Shown here in pieces: positions 18,877 through 27,531 of a stretch of DNA of 51,699 nucleotides. Position numbers and translations under genes: made by a program. Every line of letters begins with the position of its first letter. Within the stretch, counting starts at the first letter, position 1. Below the pieces are notes generated by a model that was not told where the DNA came from, did not search any database, and was given only the letters and a program-made list of their open reading frames with translations. Source of the DNA: Methanobrevibacter sp. TMH8 (lineage in GTDB: Archaea; Methanobacteriota; Methanobacteria; Methanobacteriales; Methanobacteriaceae); the NCBI RefSeq assembly GCF_020148105.1, contig NZ_JAHLZE010000027.1, forward strand, positions 1 through 51,699. Direction: 5' to 3'.

Positions 18877-20070
18877 CTAAATATCTTTTGTCAATAGTTT
18901 TGGACCAAGTATTCTTATTCCAATAGCTCCTATTGGTGCTGAAAAAATTATACCTATTGCAGCTATTGCAACTATAATTTCACCAGAAGCAACTCCCATT
19001 GCAAGTGGAATAGCTCCAATTGTAGCCTGAACTGTTGCTTTTGGGAAATATGCAACCATAGAAAATATTTTTTCCTTTAAATTTAAATCAGTTCCTAGCA
19101 ATGATATATAAACGCCAAATGATCTAAAGAGTAATCCAAAAGATATAACAATTAATCCTGGTATGATGAGACTTAAAGCTAAACTTATATTTAATTGAGC
19201 ACCTAACATTACAAATACGACTATTTCAGCTAAGAACCATATATTTTTAAACTTATTTGATAGTTTAGTTGCTGTTTTTGGGGTTCGATTATATATCATA
19301 AATCCAACTACCATAACTCCTAAAAGTCCTGAAATTGGTATTATTCCTTCTAATCCTTGACCTACTCCATTTAAAAGAAGCCCAACTGCTAAAATAATTA
19401 AAAGTTTTTCAGTAAGTGAAAAATTCCATTTTTTGAATATATTTAATAGAATAATGCCTGATATAAATCCTACTAAAATGCCTAAAATCAATGATATTGG
19501 AATTCCAATAATTGTCCAAGCTATATTAGCATTTGTTCCAAAATAAACTCCTAAAAAAGATGAAAATATTGTAATTGCTACAACATCATCTGCAGATGCT
19601 CCTGCTAAAAGTATTGTTGGAATAGATTTCTTTGTACCTAATCCCTGTTTCATTAATGAAAGCATAGAGGGAACAAGAATTGCAGGAGCCACAGCTCCAA
19701 GAACAAATCCTAACATCCCTCCTTCGATAAATGAAATTCCTAGGATGAATGGGGAGATAATAGCTATTGACATTCCTTCAAAGATCGAAGGTAAAAATCC
19801 CATTGCAATAGCAGGCCTTCCTACTTTTCTAATTGAATCTTGGCTTATTCCAAGTCCTGCTCTAATCAAGATGATAACTATGGCTATGGTTGATAATTCT
19901 TGAGATAAATCTAAAAAAGAACCATGAAGGATGTTAAATCCAAATGGTCCAAGTAAAACACCTATTCCCATTAATCCAATAAATCCTGGGATTTCATATT
20001 TGCTTAATATTTTTGTACATAATATTCCAAGAACAATTATTATCCCAAGATTAATAGCAATTTGATCCAT
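18877..20070 (-). CDS. cation/proton antiporter (CPA superfamily)
   Basis: 397 residues with about 12 membrane segments. The N-terminus (GFIGLMGIGVLLGPFGFN) and the ILIRAGLGI segment match sodium/hydrogen exchangers. The ion-binding aspartate pair is visible in the middle (LAGASADDVVAITIF). It lacks a cytoplasmic regulatory domain. It most likely exchanges Na+ or K+ for H+; the ion cannot be read from the sequence. No good ribosome binding site precedes the ATG. It is divergent from the DUF2193 gene across 427 nt. Confidence 0.85.
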   Translation of the reverse strand: MDQIAINLGIIIVLGILCTKILSKYEIPGFIGLMGIGVLLGPFGFNILHGSFLDLSQELSTIAIVIILIRAGLGISQDSIRKVGRPAIAMGFLPSIFEGMSIAIISPFILGISFIEGGMLGFVLGAVAPAILVPSMLSLMKQGLGTKKSIPTILLAGASADDVVAITIFSSFLGVYFGTNANIAWTIIGIPISLILGILVGFISGIILLNIFKKWNFSLTEKLLIILAVGLLLNGVGQGLEGIIPISGLLGVMVVGFMIYNRTPKTATKLSNKFKNIWFLAEIVVFVMLGAQLNISLALSLIIPGLIVISFGLLFRSFGVYISLLGTDLNLKEKIFSMVAYFPKATVQATIGAIPLAMGVASGEIIVAIAAIGIIFSAPIGAIGIRILGPKLLTKDI

Positions 20071-20417
20071 TTTATCAATTTTTTATTCTAAATTTCAATG
20101 TTTTTATATTTTATTAAATTAAAAATATTAATTTGTTAATATTTATTTTTTTATTTTTTATTTTCTTTATTATATTTTATCTTTAATATTAATACTTATA
20201 TTCTTTTATTTTTATTTCATTGAATTAGCTTGTAATTGAATTATTTATTATAATATTTTTATCTATTATTAGATTTTACTTGAACTTTTGAGTTATTTTA
20301 TATAATACATTAAATTTTATTACATATGAATATAATTTTATTAAACTATTATTACGGATAATGAACAAATTTATATCAAATAAAGAACAAATATATAAAA
20401 ATATTATAGATATATTT
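20071..20417. promoter_or_regulatory. divergent control region upstream of the DUF2193 gene
   Basis: The gap between the antiporter and the DUF2193 gene has no ORF. Two similar boxes face right: GAACAAATTTATATC near 20361 and GAACAAATATATAAAA near 20383. The second ends about 20-25 nt before the inverted repeat, which places a likely transcription start at the foot of that hairpin. The duplicated GAACAAAT could be a regulator site. Confidence 0.45.
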
Positions 20418-20468
20418 AAAAAGTATTTTTTTATTAAAGCTATATTATTTTATTTAAAAATACTTTTT
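20418..20468 (+). repeat. perfect 13-bp inverted repeat in the DUF2193 leader
   Basis: AAAAAGTATTTTT (20418-20430) and AAAAATACTTTTT (20456-20468) are exact reverse complements around a 25-nt loop; G-U and A-U pairs can extend the stem to about 16. It ends 18 nt before the GAGGTG ribosome binding site (20487-20492). As RNA it would form a hairpin at or near the 5' end of the mRNA. Confidence 0.75.
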
Positions 20469-20497
20469 GAGATTATATATTGCTTTGAGGTGAAATA

Positions 20498-21997
20498 ATG
20501 TCTGAAATATATAAAAAGATGGTAAATGAGTCAATAGAAGCTCAAAGAGCAGATGTAAACACTGTTAAAAAAAATAGAGGAAAACAATTTAAAATTAAAG
20601 ACTCTGAAAGCTATGTTAAGGTAGCTGGAGATATGAAAGCAGTAGATGGTCAAGCTCAATCTGTCATTGATTTACATGTAAACTCTGTTAAAGCACATTA
20701 CAACATATTAAGTGATTTAACAGATACTGTTAGGCCAGAAGATGATCCTTTTGTTGAACATTATCAAACACCTGCAATTCTCGAAATCCTTTGTGAAGAA
20801 GACGAAGAATTCTGTAAAAGTTTGAAAACTTTTGTAGATACAATTGAAAATTGCGAAGCTTTAATTGGGAAAGAAGTAATTAGGCGATATGGTGGATTTT
20901 ACGGTCCAACATGTGTAGTTGACTTTGCTCTTATTCCAGGAAGTACAAGTAATGTTGTTAATCAAATATTACTCGAAACAAAGATTCCAAATAATCATAA
21001 ACAAGCTATTCTTGCAGCTAAATCTTGGGGAATGAATACATCGTACGGTATTGGAGAAGTATTTTCTAATGAACTTGAATCTGGAGCTACTGCAGCTGCA
21101 GCTGTTAAAAAAGAAATAGCAATGATTAAAAAAATTTATGACACTCCAATTAATGCACAAGCCGAATTGATGGATGATTTAGGCCATGAATCTTTTGATG
21201 TTAGATCATATATGGAGAATTACAAAAAGATTATGAGAAATACTACAATAAATGCTATTGAAGATGGTGTACACTATGGAAATATTGTGACTGTTCCTGC
21301 ATATTGTGTAGGAGATATTTCACACCATATCTCTCAATCAACATATAATATGTGTAAAGATGATGTGATTATGGGGGTTATAGAAGCTACAACTGATGTT
21401 ATTGATACTACTTTAAATGCTAATTTAGATAATTATAAATCTGAATTTGATGTTTTATCTTTAGCTACTGGAACTTCTGCAGCTGCAGTAGAATATATAC
21501 TTGAGCTTGATGGTTTTAATGCTCCGATGATTGTAGATCTTTTAACTAAACGTTTCCATAATTTTGTACAACAATATCCAACTCGTGGTGCTGCAGCTGA
21601 ACTTCATAACTGTGACTTCATGGATATGATATATAGGGGATGGAAATACACAGATCAAGCTAGAAGGGCAAGAAGTAGTGAAAAAGAAGATTTAACCCCT
21701 ATTGTTAATGGATTTAAAGTAGATCTTAATCCAATTAGAAACAATGAAATAATCATGAATCCACAAAGATATACTTATCCTGCATGTGCAATTTCTGTTA
21801 GATTCTCATCACTTATGAGATTAGCTGATTATCCATGTCTTTTAACAAGTGAACCAATAACAGCTACTATGATGACAAATATTATAGCTCTTCATAAAGA
21901 AGATCCAGCTTCACCTGTAAGAGGATGTAAAAACTGTGCTTCAGCAGCTCTTGTAGATTTCAGACATCATTATTGTCAATGGAGAGAAGCAGTATAA
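20498..21997 (+). CDS. DUF2193-like methanogen protein of unknown function
   Basis: 499 residues, soluble, no signal peptide or membrane segment. Length and sequence fit what I recall of DUF2193, an uncharacterised archaeal family. The C-terminus carries a possible metal site: Cys477, Cys480, His490, His491 and Cys493 (CKNCA...HHYC). Other striking blocks are EVIRRYGGFYGPTCVVDFALIPG and VPAYCVGDISHHISQSTYN. GAGGTG lies at correct spacing. The aquaporin-like gene follows after 54 nt, so the two are likely one transcript. The family name is from memory, not a search; no function should be assumed. Confidence 0.7.
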   Translation: MSEIYKKMVNESIEAQRADVNTVKKNRGKQFKIKDSESYVKVAGDMKAVDGQAQSVIDLHVNSVKAHYNILSDLTDTVRPEDDPFVEHYQTPAILEILCEEDEEFCKSLKTFVDTIENCEALIGKEVIRRYGGFYGPTCVVDFALIPGSTSNVVNQILLETKIPNNHKQAILAAKSWGMNTSYGIGEVFSNELESGATAAAAVKKEIAMIKKIYDTPINAQAELMDDLGHESFDVRSYMENYKKIMRNTTINAIEDGVHYGNIVTVPAYCVGDISHHISQSTYNMCKDDVIMGVIEATTDVIDTTLNANLDNYKSEFDVLSLATGTSAAAVEYILELDGFNAPMIVDLLTKRFHNFVQQYPTRGAAAELHNCDFMDMIYRGWKYTDQARRARSSEKEDLTPIVNGFKVDLNPIRNNEIIMNPQRYTYPACAISVRFSSLMRLADYPCLLTSEPITATMMTNIIALHKEDPASPVRGCKNCASAALVDFRHHYCQWREAV

Positions 21998-22051
21998 CTT
22001 TCCAATAGTTCATTAAAATTTATTTAAAATTCTTTTATAGAAGATGGTTTT

Positions 22052-22822
22052 ATGGCCTGTGGAATTGAAAAAAAGATGTTGGCAGAACTCATAGGAACTT
22101 TTCTCTTAGTTTTCTTTGGTACAGGTTCTGCAGTAGTTACATTGTTAATCACAAATAGTTTTGATCCAAATCATGTAGGTATTGGGGTACTTGGTGGACT
22201 TGGGGACTGGATAGCTATTGCTCTTGTATTTGGTCTTACAGTAATGGCTTGTATTTATTTATTTGGTAAAATTTCAGGTGCACACATAAATCCTGCGGTT
22301 ACTATAGGATTATTGGTTACTAAGAATATATCCTTGGGTGATTCCTGTTACTATTTCTTAGGCCAATTTATTGGTGCAATACTTGGAAGTTTAGCACTTT
22401 TAGCTGTATTGGGCATGTCTGCTGTAACAATTGGTGGTTTAGGGGCAACCGCTCCAGGACTTGGAGTTAACTATTGGCAAGCTATGTTTGCTGAATTTAT
22501 AGGTACTTTCTTTTTAATGCTTGTGATTATGGGGGTAGCTGTTGATAAAAAAGCAGATCCAGGATTTGCCGGGATATCTATTGGTTTTACTGTTACAGCT
22601 GTAATTGCTGTTTTAGGGCCATTTACCGGGGCTTCAATAAATCCTGCCCGTACTTTTGGGCCATATCTTATAGATTTATTAGCTGGTGGAGCCAATCTTT
22701 GGTTTTATTATCCAATATATTTGATAGGTCCTATTTTAGGAGCCATTGTAGCTTCATTGCTATATTCCTATATGGCTAAAGGTACTGATGTTTGTGAATT
22801 ACCACAACCATTTCAAGAATAA
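22052..22822 (+). CDS. aquaporin/glycerol facilitator family channel 1
   Basis: 256 residues, six membrane helices plus two half-helices. Both channel motifs are intact: GAHINPAVTIG in the first half and GASINPARTFGP in the second, with the selectivity-filter Arg after the second NPA. The archaeal AqpM of Methanothermobacter is a water/glycerol channel that also passes gases such as H2S or CO2; this protein resembles it in length and layout. It starts 54 nt after the DUF2193 gene. Which solute it carries is not shown by sequence alone. Confidence 0.92.
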   Translation: MACGIEKKMLAELIGTFLLVFFGTGSAVVTLLITNSFDPNHVGIGVLGGLGDWIAIALVFGLTVMACIYLFGKISGAHINPAVTIGLLVTKNISLGDSCYYFLGQFIGAILGSLALLAVLGMSAVTIGGLGATAPGLGVNYWQAMFAEFIGTFFLMLVIMGVAVDKKADPGFAGISIGFTVTAVIAVLGPFTGASINPARTFGPYLIDLLAGGANLWFYYPIYLIGPILGAIVASLLYSYMAKGTDVCELPQPFQE

Positions 22823-23281
22823 AATTAATAACTAATTTTAGCTATTTTTAATTTTATTTTTATTTTTAATTTTATTTTATTAGTTTTTTAATTTTTTATT
22901 AACTTTTTTATTTTTGGTTTATATGTTTATATTTTTTTAAAAAGAAATTATTGGATTTATATTTATAAATAAAAATATGATATTATAATTTTGTTATTAA
23001 TATAGTAATAATATGATAATTATATATAATACTAATTATATATTATCATATAAGATATATAATCTTATAATAATTCCTATTTTAGCTAAATCATCGATAA
23101 TATTATAGTTGTTGTCTAATCTAACTATCAAATATGATTAGTTTAGTTTATTATAAAACTATATTAATTATTATTCATTATTAGATTATTTTTAGTGATT
23201 TTGACTATTTTATGGTTATTTGTTAATGGGGATTTATTTTATTAAATTATTTATCTAATAATATGATTTAAGGGTGATTTT
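22823..23281. other. gap between the two channel genes
   Basis: T-rich tract just after the first channel gene (22823-22940), then A+T sequence with several TATA-like stretches (for example around 23035-23060). The second channel probably has its own promoter. GGGTGAT at 23272-23278 is its ribosome binding site. No gene was seen. Confidence 0.45.
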
Positions 23282-24046
23282 ATGGAATATTCTTTAAGTA
23301 AAAAGATGTTTGCAGAGATGATTGGAACTTTTTTGTTAGTATTGTTTGGTACTGGATCAGCAATAGGGGCTGCTTGGATTGTGCATAATTATGTTTCTGG
23401 TGGGGCTATTGGAGCACTTGGAGGATTTGCAGAATGGTTAGCTGTTAGCTGGGGATTTGGTATTACTGCCATTGCTGTTATTTATGCTATTGGAAAAATA
23501 TCTGGAGGACATATAAATCCTGCTGTTACTATTGGTTTACTTGTTACAAAAAACATATCTGGTAAACATGCTTCTGTATATATTGTAGCTCAATTTATTG
23601 GTGCTATTATAGCTACTTTGTGTTTACTAGGTATTTTTGGTGTAGATATTGGTGCAGGTATAGGTGCTCTAGGAGCTAATGCTCCTGCTACGGGAATTAG
23701 CTTTTATCAAGCTATGTTAGCTGAAATTATAGGAACATTTCTCCTGGTGCTTGTTGTTATGGGTGTAGCTATTGATAAAAGTGCAGATCCTGGTATTTAT
23801 GGATTATCTATTGGTATGGCTATTGGTATTTCTTTAACTTTCTTGGGACCTATTACTGGAGGAAGTATTAATCCTGCTCGTGGGTTTTCTCCATACTTAG
23901 TTAGCTTTTTAGTTGGTAATCCTGCTGGTTTAGTTTGGACTAATTATTTAATATTCTTAATTGGGCCTATTGTTGGTGGAATTATAGCTGCTTTATTATA
24001 TAAGTTCATTGCAACTCCAAATCAGAAAAATAAAATTTATAATTAA
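23282..24046 (+). CDS. aquaporin/glycerol facilitator family channel 2
   Basis: 254 residues, clearly paralogous to the preceding channel (shared openings around KKMFAEMIGTFLLVLFGTGSA and KISGGHINPAVTIGLLVTKNIS). NPA motifs are GGHINPAVTIG and GGSINPARGFSP. The residues after the second NPA differ (RGFSP here, RTFGP in copy 1), as do the loops, so solute preference may differ. The tandem pair probably arose by duplication. It ends in a short basic tail. Confidence 0.92.
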   Translation: MEYSLSKKMFAEMIGTFLLVLFGTGSAIGAAWIVHNYVSGGAIGALGGFAEWLAVSWGFGITAIAVIYAIGKISGGHINPAVTIGLLVTKNISGKHASVYIVAQFIGAIIATLCLLGIFGVDIGAGIGALGANAPATGISFYQAMLAEIIGTFLLVLVVMGVAIDKSADPGIYGLSIGMAIGISLTFLGPITGGSINPARGFSPYLVSFLVGNPAGLVWTNYLIFLIGPIVGGIIAALLYKFIATPNQKNKIYN

Positions 24047-24387
24047 GAATGATAATATAAATTAATAATAAAATTGGATAATAAAAAGTTTATGATAAAA
24101 AATGATATGGGATTGATAATTAAAAATAGATATTCTACTTTTTTTAGAGTTAAAATTAAATCTTTCTTAATATTTTTTATTTTAATTTATTATTTAATAG
24201 TTTTATTTTTACAGGTTTTTTAATTTTTCTTCAAATATTATTCTTGGGGTGATTTAAAGAGTAATTTATTTTTAGAATAACCATAAATTTAAATAATCAT
24301 AAATTAAATATAATTATAAGAATAATTATATTATAATATATAATAATTAATTATCAATTTTAAACGTATTTAGGGGCATAATTATAA
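24047..24387. other. gap before galE
   Basis: A+T-rich sequence with a T-rich stretch (24135-24230) that should end the channel transcript. A TTGGGGTGATTTAAAG segment at 24243-24258 resembles a ribosome binding site but no ORF of useful length follows. The galE start is preceded by AGGGGC at 24371-24376. Confidence 0.4.
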
Positions 24388-25374
24388 ATGATTTTAGTAA
24401 CAGGTGGAGCAGGATATATAGGTTCTCATGTAAATAAAGAACTCCATAAAGAAGGTTATGATACTGTTGTTTTGGATAATCTTAGCTATGGATATGAGGA
24501 TGCTATTAAATGGGGTGAATTTGTTAAATGCGATTTAGCTGATACTGAAAAAGTTGAATCAATTTTTAATAAATATGATATTGAAGGAGTAATGCATTTT
24601 GCAGGATTTATTTCTGTTGGAGAATCTGTTAAATTTCCAGCTAAATATTATAAAAACAATTATAAAAACACTCTATCTCTTCTTAAAGTTATGAAAAATA
24701 ATTCTATCAATAAATTTATATTTTCTTCGACTGCAGCAGTATATGGTAATCCTTATCAGGTCCCTATTACTGAAAATCATAAATTAAACCCAATTAACCC
24801 TTATGGAAAATCTAAATTAATGGTTGAACTTGCATTAGAAAGAGAATCAAAATTAGGATCTCCTGAATTTAAATATTCTGCACTTAGATATTTTAATGCA
24901 TCTGGTGCTGATATAGAAGGAGAAATTGGTGAAAGACATAATCCTGAAACTCATTTAATTCCTCTTATTTTAGATGTAGCTACTGAAAAAAGAGATAATA
25001 TATCTATATTTGGGGATGATTATGATACTCATGATGGAACTTGTATTAGAGATTATATTCATGTAGCTGATCTTGCTCAAGCTCATATTAAAGCTTTTGA
25101 ATATTTAGATTCTGAAAAATATTCTATTGATGGTGAAAATATCTTTAATCTTGGAAATGGGAATGGATTTTCAGTTAAAGAAGTAGTTGATATTTGTGAG
25201 AAAGTCACAGGTATTGAAATAAAAAAAGAAATACTAGGTCGTCGAGATGGAGATCCGCCTATTTTAATAGCTGATTCTATGAGGGCTAAAAACACTTTAA
25301 ATTGGAATCCTCAATGCACTGATTTGGAAAAAATTGTTGAAAGTGCTTGGAATTGGCATAAAAAACAAAATTGA
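24388..25374 (+). CDS. galE: UDP-glucose 4-epimerase
   Basis: 328 residues of the short-chain dehydrogenase superfamily. NAD-binding GGAGYIGSH is at residues 6-14, the catalytic SSTAAVYG and YGKSK (Tyr-x3-Lys) follow in the middle, and RYFNASGAD, DGTCIRDYIHVADLA and NLGNGNGFSV are GalE-typical. It interconverts UDP-glucose/UDP-galactose or the N-acetyl sugars, which feed pseudomurein (GalNAc, talosaminuronic acid) and surface glycans. It is followed after 80 nt by a wall-hydrolase-like gene, which fits a wall role. Substrate choice cannot be read. Confidence 0.93.
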   Translation: MILVTGGAGYIGSHVNKELHKEGYDTVVLDNLSYGYEDAIKWGEFVKCDLADTEKVESIFNKYDIEGVMHFAGFISVGESVKFPAKYYKNNYKNTLSLLKVMKNNSINKFIFSSTAAVYGNPYQVPITENHKLNPINPYGKSKLMVELALERESKLGSPEFKYSALRYFNASGADIEGEIGERHNPETHLIPLILDVATEKRDNISIFGDDYDTHDGTCIRDYIHVADLAQAHIKAFEYLDSEKYSIDGENIFNLGNGNGFSVKEVVDICEKVTGIEIKKEILGRRDGDPPILIADSMRAKNTLNWNPQCTDLEKIVESAWNWHKKQN

Positions 25375-25454
25375 CCATATAAAATTAATATAATTTAATT
25401 AAATAATATAATTTATTTGTAAATTTTATTAATAAACACGTATTTGGTGGTAAT

Positions 25455-26786
25455 ATTTCATTAAACAATTTTAGAAACAGGAATGGAAAATATTTATTAA
25501 ATAGAAAATCAAGACTTTTATTATTAATTTTTGTTTGTTTGTTTTTTCTTTGTATAACAAGTGTAAATGCTGATGTTGTAAATGAAAATAGTAACATTAT
25601 TACTGATGATACTAATTCTAGTGATATAATAATTAATGAAACTAAATTTAGTGCTACTACTATTACTACTAATACTAATAATATTTCTAATTCTAATGTT
25701 ACAACAACTAATAAAACTTCAGATTCAAATAAAACTTTGTCTATTGTTGTTACTTCTAATAAAGTAGTTGATTATGTTAAACCAGCATCTGCTTCTAGAC
25801 ATAGTACAAAAATCAAACCAACTAAACTATCTCAAAATAGTATAACTCTTGCTGCTAGTTATTTAAATCGCTATGTATATGTTCATGGAAAACTACCTAA
25901 ATTTGTTAAAATATCTGGTTATAAGTTTTCTATTCCAGAATTTCTTTATTTAATTTCAAAAACAATTCAATATAAGAAAAATAAAAAAAATTCCAATATT
26001 CCTGTTAAATATAACCTTAAAGATCCTCAAAATATTAGAGGTACAAGTATATATGGTAATATTTCATTTAGTAAATTTTATAAAAGTGTGTTAGAAGTTA
26101 TTGATTATATGAACTATTATAAGGTTGCTCCTAATTATATCGATACTAGTATAGGATCTATGCAATATCAGACAATTGTTTTTATTTTTTCAAAAGTTTT
26201 AGCTAGAAATGAGTTTCCAACAAAAATTGATATTTCTATTAAATGTCCAAATACTATAACTAAATCAACTCCTAAATATGTACGTCCAGGAACAAAAAAT
26301 CCTTTAAATAGTAGATATACTGGTGGTTCATTAGCTAAATATTTAAAATCATCTAAAAATTGTCAATCTAATAGTGTTTATATTAAAAAAATGGCAAAAA
26401 AGATTACAAAAGGTTGTAATACTAAATTAGCTAAAGCAAAAGCTATTTATTATTGGGTAAGGGATAATATGGATTATACTTCCTATTATAATACTCGATA
26501 CGGTGCTAAAAAAGCAATTGCAAATAGAAAAGGTAATTGTGTAGATTTATCCCATGCAATAATTGCTCTTTGCAGAGCTAGTAAAATTCCAGCTCGTTAT
26601 GTTCATGGAAGATGTAAATTTGTCAGTGGAAACTGGTATGGTCATGTTTGGGTTCAAATTAAAGTTGGTAAAACATGGTATGTAGCTGATGCATCTAATA
26701 ATGAATTAAATGGTTTTGGAGTAGTTAATAATTGGAGATCTGATAAATATTATATCCATGGAAGATATAGTAGTTTAAGGTTCTGA
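25455..26786 (+). CDS. secreted pseudomurein endoisopeptidase-like protein (PMBR + transglutaminase-like protease)
   Basis: From the stop at 25404 to a TTG at 25539 the frame has no ATG, GTG or TTG, and that TTG lies inside the hydrophobic core of a signal peptide. An ATT at 25455, four bases after GGTGG (25446-25450), would supply the basic N-region (RNRNGKYLLNRKSR) before LLLLIFVCLFFLCITSVNA; that start is used here (443 residues). After a Thr/Asn-rich linker come two pseudomurein-binding repeats (LPKFVKISGYKFSIPEFLYL and APNYIDTSIGSMQYQ) and a C-terminal transglutaminase-like domain with Cys (GNCVD), His (YGHVW) and Asp (VADAS) as triad, at 334, 369 and 384 counted from the TTG. The layout matches PeiW/PeiP wall lysins. 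Likely a chromosomal autolysin. Confidence 0.85.
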   Translation: MSLNNFRNRNGKYLLNRKSRLLLLIFVCLFFLCITSVNADVVNENSNIITDDTNSSDIIINETKFSATTITTNTNNISNSNVTTTNKTSDSNKTLSIVVTSNKVVDYVKPASASRHSTKIKPTKLSQNSITLAASYLNRYVYVHGKLPKFVKISGYKFSIPEFLYLISKTIQYKKNKKNSNIPVKYNLKDPQNIRGTSIYGNISFSKFYKSVLEVIDYMNYYKVAPNYIDTSIGSMQYQTIVFIFSKVLARNEFPTKIDISIKCPNTITKSTPKYVRPGTKNPLNSRYTGGSLAKYLKSSKNCQSNSVYIKKMAKKITKGCNTKLAKAKAIYYWVRDNMDYTSYYNTRYGAKKAIANRKGNCVDLSHAIIALCRASKIPARYVHGRCKFVSGNWYGHVWVQIKVGKTWYVADASNNELNGFGVVNNWRSDKYYIHGRYSSLRF

Positions 26787-27190
26787 TTTACTATTTTTAT
26801 TTCATTTGATTTATTAAATAAATTGAATGTATTCATTTTATTTTTATTTTTTACTTTTATTATCAATTTGTTATTTTATTATAATTCTATTATTTTTTAT
26901 AATTTTTTTAATTTTTATCAATATTTATTAAGAATATGTAAATAATAATATATTTTTTATAAATTTCTTTATTAAATCAAAATATAATGAAATAATTTTT
27001 TATTAATTTTTTAAAAAGATATAAAATATAAATCTAAAAAAAAGAATAATTAATATAAAAATAGTAATAAAAATAGTGTAATAATAATATAATAGTAGTA
27101 AAATAATATAAAATAATATTAAAATAGTAAAATACTATATGAGATAATTAAAAACAGAATTTAAAAATAATAATATATAATAATGGTAAA
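26787..27190. other. convergent gap, left part
   Basis: T-rich for about 150 nt after the hydrolase stop (probable terminator), then A-rich with many short TAATAATA-type repeats up to the structured segment. No ORF with a ribosome binding site was found on the plus strand. Confidence 0.45.
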
Positions 27191-27300
27191 ATAAGTAATT
27201 TATTAGGGTAAACAATTAATATTTGTGGTAGTGGGATCATTCACTCCTAACAAATTACTTCGTGTTTGTGTTTATTTCAACAAATCATATTTGTTGTAAG
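27190..27300 (-). ncRNA. candidate structured small RNA
   Basis: Two hairpins stand out in otherwise AT-only DNA. AAGTAATTTATTAGG (27193-27207) pairs with CCTAACAAATTACTT (27246-27260); the one A-C mismatch on the plus strand becomes a U-G wobble on the minus strand. CAACAAAT (27278-27285) and ATTTGTTG (27289-27296) make a perfect 8-bp hairpin with a 3-nt loop. On the minus strand a TTTATATA box (27324-27331) lies about 25 nt before the first hairpin. Together this suggests a minus-strand RNA of about 110 nt. No known family recognised. Confidence 0.4.
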
Positions 27301-27311
27301 CATAATTATAT

Positions 27312-27407
27312 TATACCCAATAATATATAAATATTCCTATTGTTATACTCGATAATATGTAAATATTCTTATTTTTATACTTAGTAATATGTAAATATTC
27401 CTATTAT
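27312..27407. repeat. three tandem 32-nt repeats with promoter-like boxes
   Basis: Units start at 27312, 27344 and 27376, each beginning TATAC and containing AATAT(A/G)TAAATATTC(C/T)TATT. Read on the minus strand each unit holds AGGAATATTTATATATTA or a close variant, like a BRE plus TATA box. Copy 1, nearest the candidate RNA, has the best TATA box. Confidence 0.75.
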
Positions 27408-27531
27408 GTTTTTTAGTATTATTTTATTTATTTTACATATTCTATTTATTAATTTTGTTTTTAGTTTTTAATAAATAATATTATGAAAAAAATATTTAAT
27501 TTAATTTTGTTTTGTATAGTATTATTAATTA

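Noticed and set aside
20498-21997. Methanol corrinoid methyltransferase (MtaB)
   Set aside because: Length is similar, but the sequence lacks the MtaB blocks I know and no MtaC-like corrinoid protein is adjacent.
27148-27240. 30-codon minus-strand ORF after AGGAG (hydrophobic peptide)
   Set aside because: It overlaps the long RNA stem, its spacing to the ribosome binding site is only 3 nt, and T-rich DNA encodes hydrophobic residues by chance. Kept only as an alternative to the RNA.
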